From positions 1-14,505 of the forward strand of contig JBCCFC010000186.1 in NCBI GenBank assembly GCA_039029935.1: DNA of 14,505 bases, in the 5' to 3' direction. Made by a program: the position numbers and the translations under genes. Origin of the DNA: G039029935 sp039029935. Its GTDB lineage: Bacteria; Chloroflexota; Anaerolineae; Caldilineales; Caldilineaceae. Of the stretch, positions 14,473-14,505 are shown piece by piece. The number at the start of each line of letters is the position of its first letter. Position 1 is the first letter of the stretch. The notes below the pieces were generated by a model, which did no database searches, was not told where the DNA came from, and was given only the letters and a program-made list of their open reading frames with translations.

Positions 14473-14505
14473 TAGGGTCACTCTGCGGTACCACCGCTAG
14501 GACTA

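Overview
The window most likely comes from a Chloroflexota genome (Anaerolineae-like). This is an inference from protein style: a very long secreted multidomain protein with a Thr/Pro linker, a PPC-type domain and a C-terminus ending in YLPVISR, plus moderate GC content and repeat-rich spacers. No rRNA, tRNA, CRISPR array, transposase or integrase is visible.

Layout. (1) At the left edge is the 3' part of an AAA/STAND-like ATPase gene whose P-loop lies just outside the window; its C-terminus looks like a PD-(D/E)XK nuclease fold. (2) After 18 nt comes a two-gene MacB-type ABC exporter: an ATPase, then an FtsX/MacB-family permease. (3) A convergent spacer holds a terminator-like palindrome and two opposed 8-bp tandem arrays. 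(4) On the minus strand is a six-TM hybrid histidine kinase with PAS, HisKA, HATPase, a degenerate receiver and a true receiver. (5) A divergent spacer carries a good extended -10 promoter reading right. It leads to a solitary gene for the small subunit of B12-dependent diol/glycerol dehydratase (PduE-like), overlapping by 1 nt an unusual SAM methyltransferase. (6) Next is a cytosolic formylglycine-type sulfatase. (7) Last is a 1290-residue secreted protein: signal peptide, 19 plant-type LRRs, FN3, Thr/Pro linker, PPC, legumain-like C13 protease and a C-terminal beta domain, followed by a strong hairpin.

The genes do not form one obvious pathway. Only the ABC pair and the dehydratase-subunit/methyltransferase pair look tightly coupled. 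The most striking non-coding pattern is that short tandem repeats (7 or 8 bp, or 14 bp = 2x7), nearly all with a TGA core on one strand, sit on or close to gene ends across the window. They overlap the stop codons of the ABC ATPase, the methyltransferase and the sulfatase. They directly follow the histidine kinase stop, and lie about 0.1 kb past the permease stop.

The best leads are the gene-end repeats, the orphan dehydratase subunit coupled to a methyltransferase, and the secreted LRR-legumain fusion.
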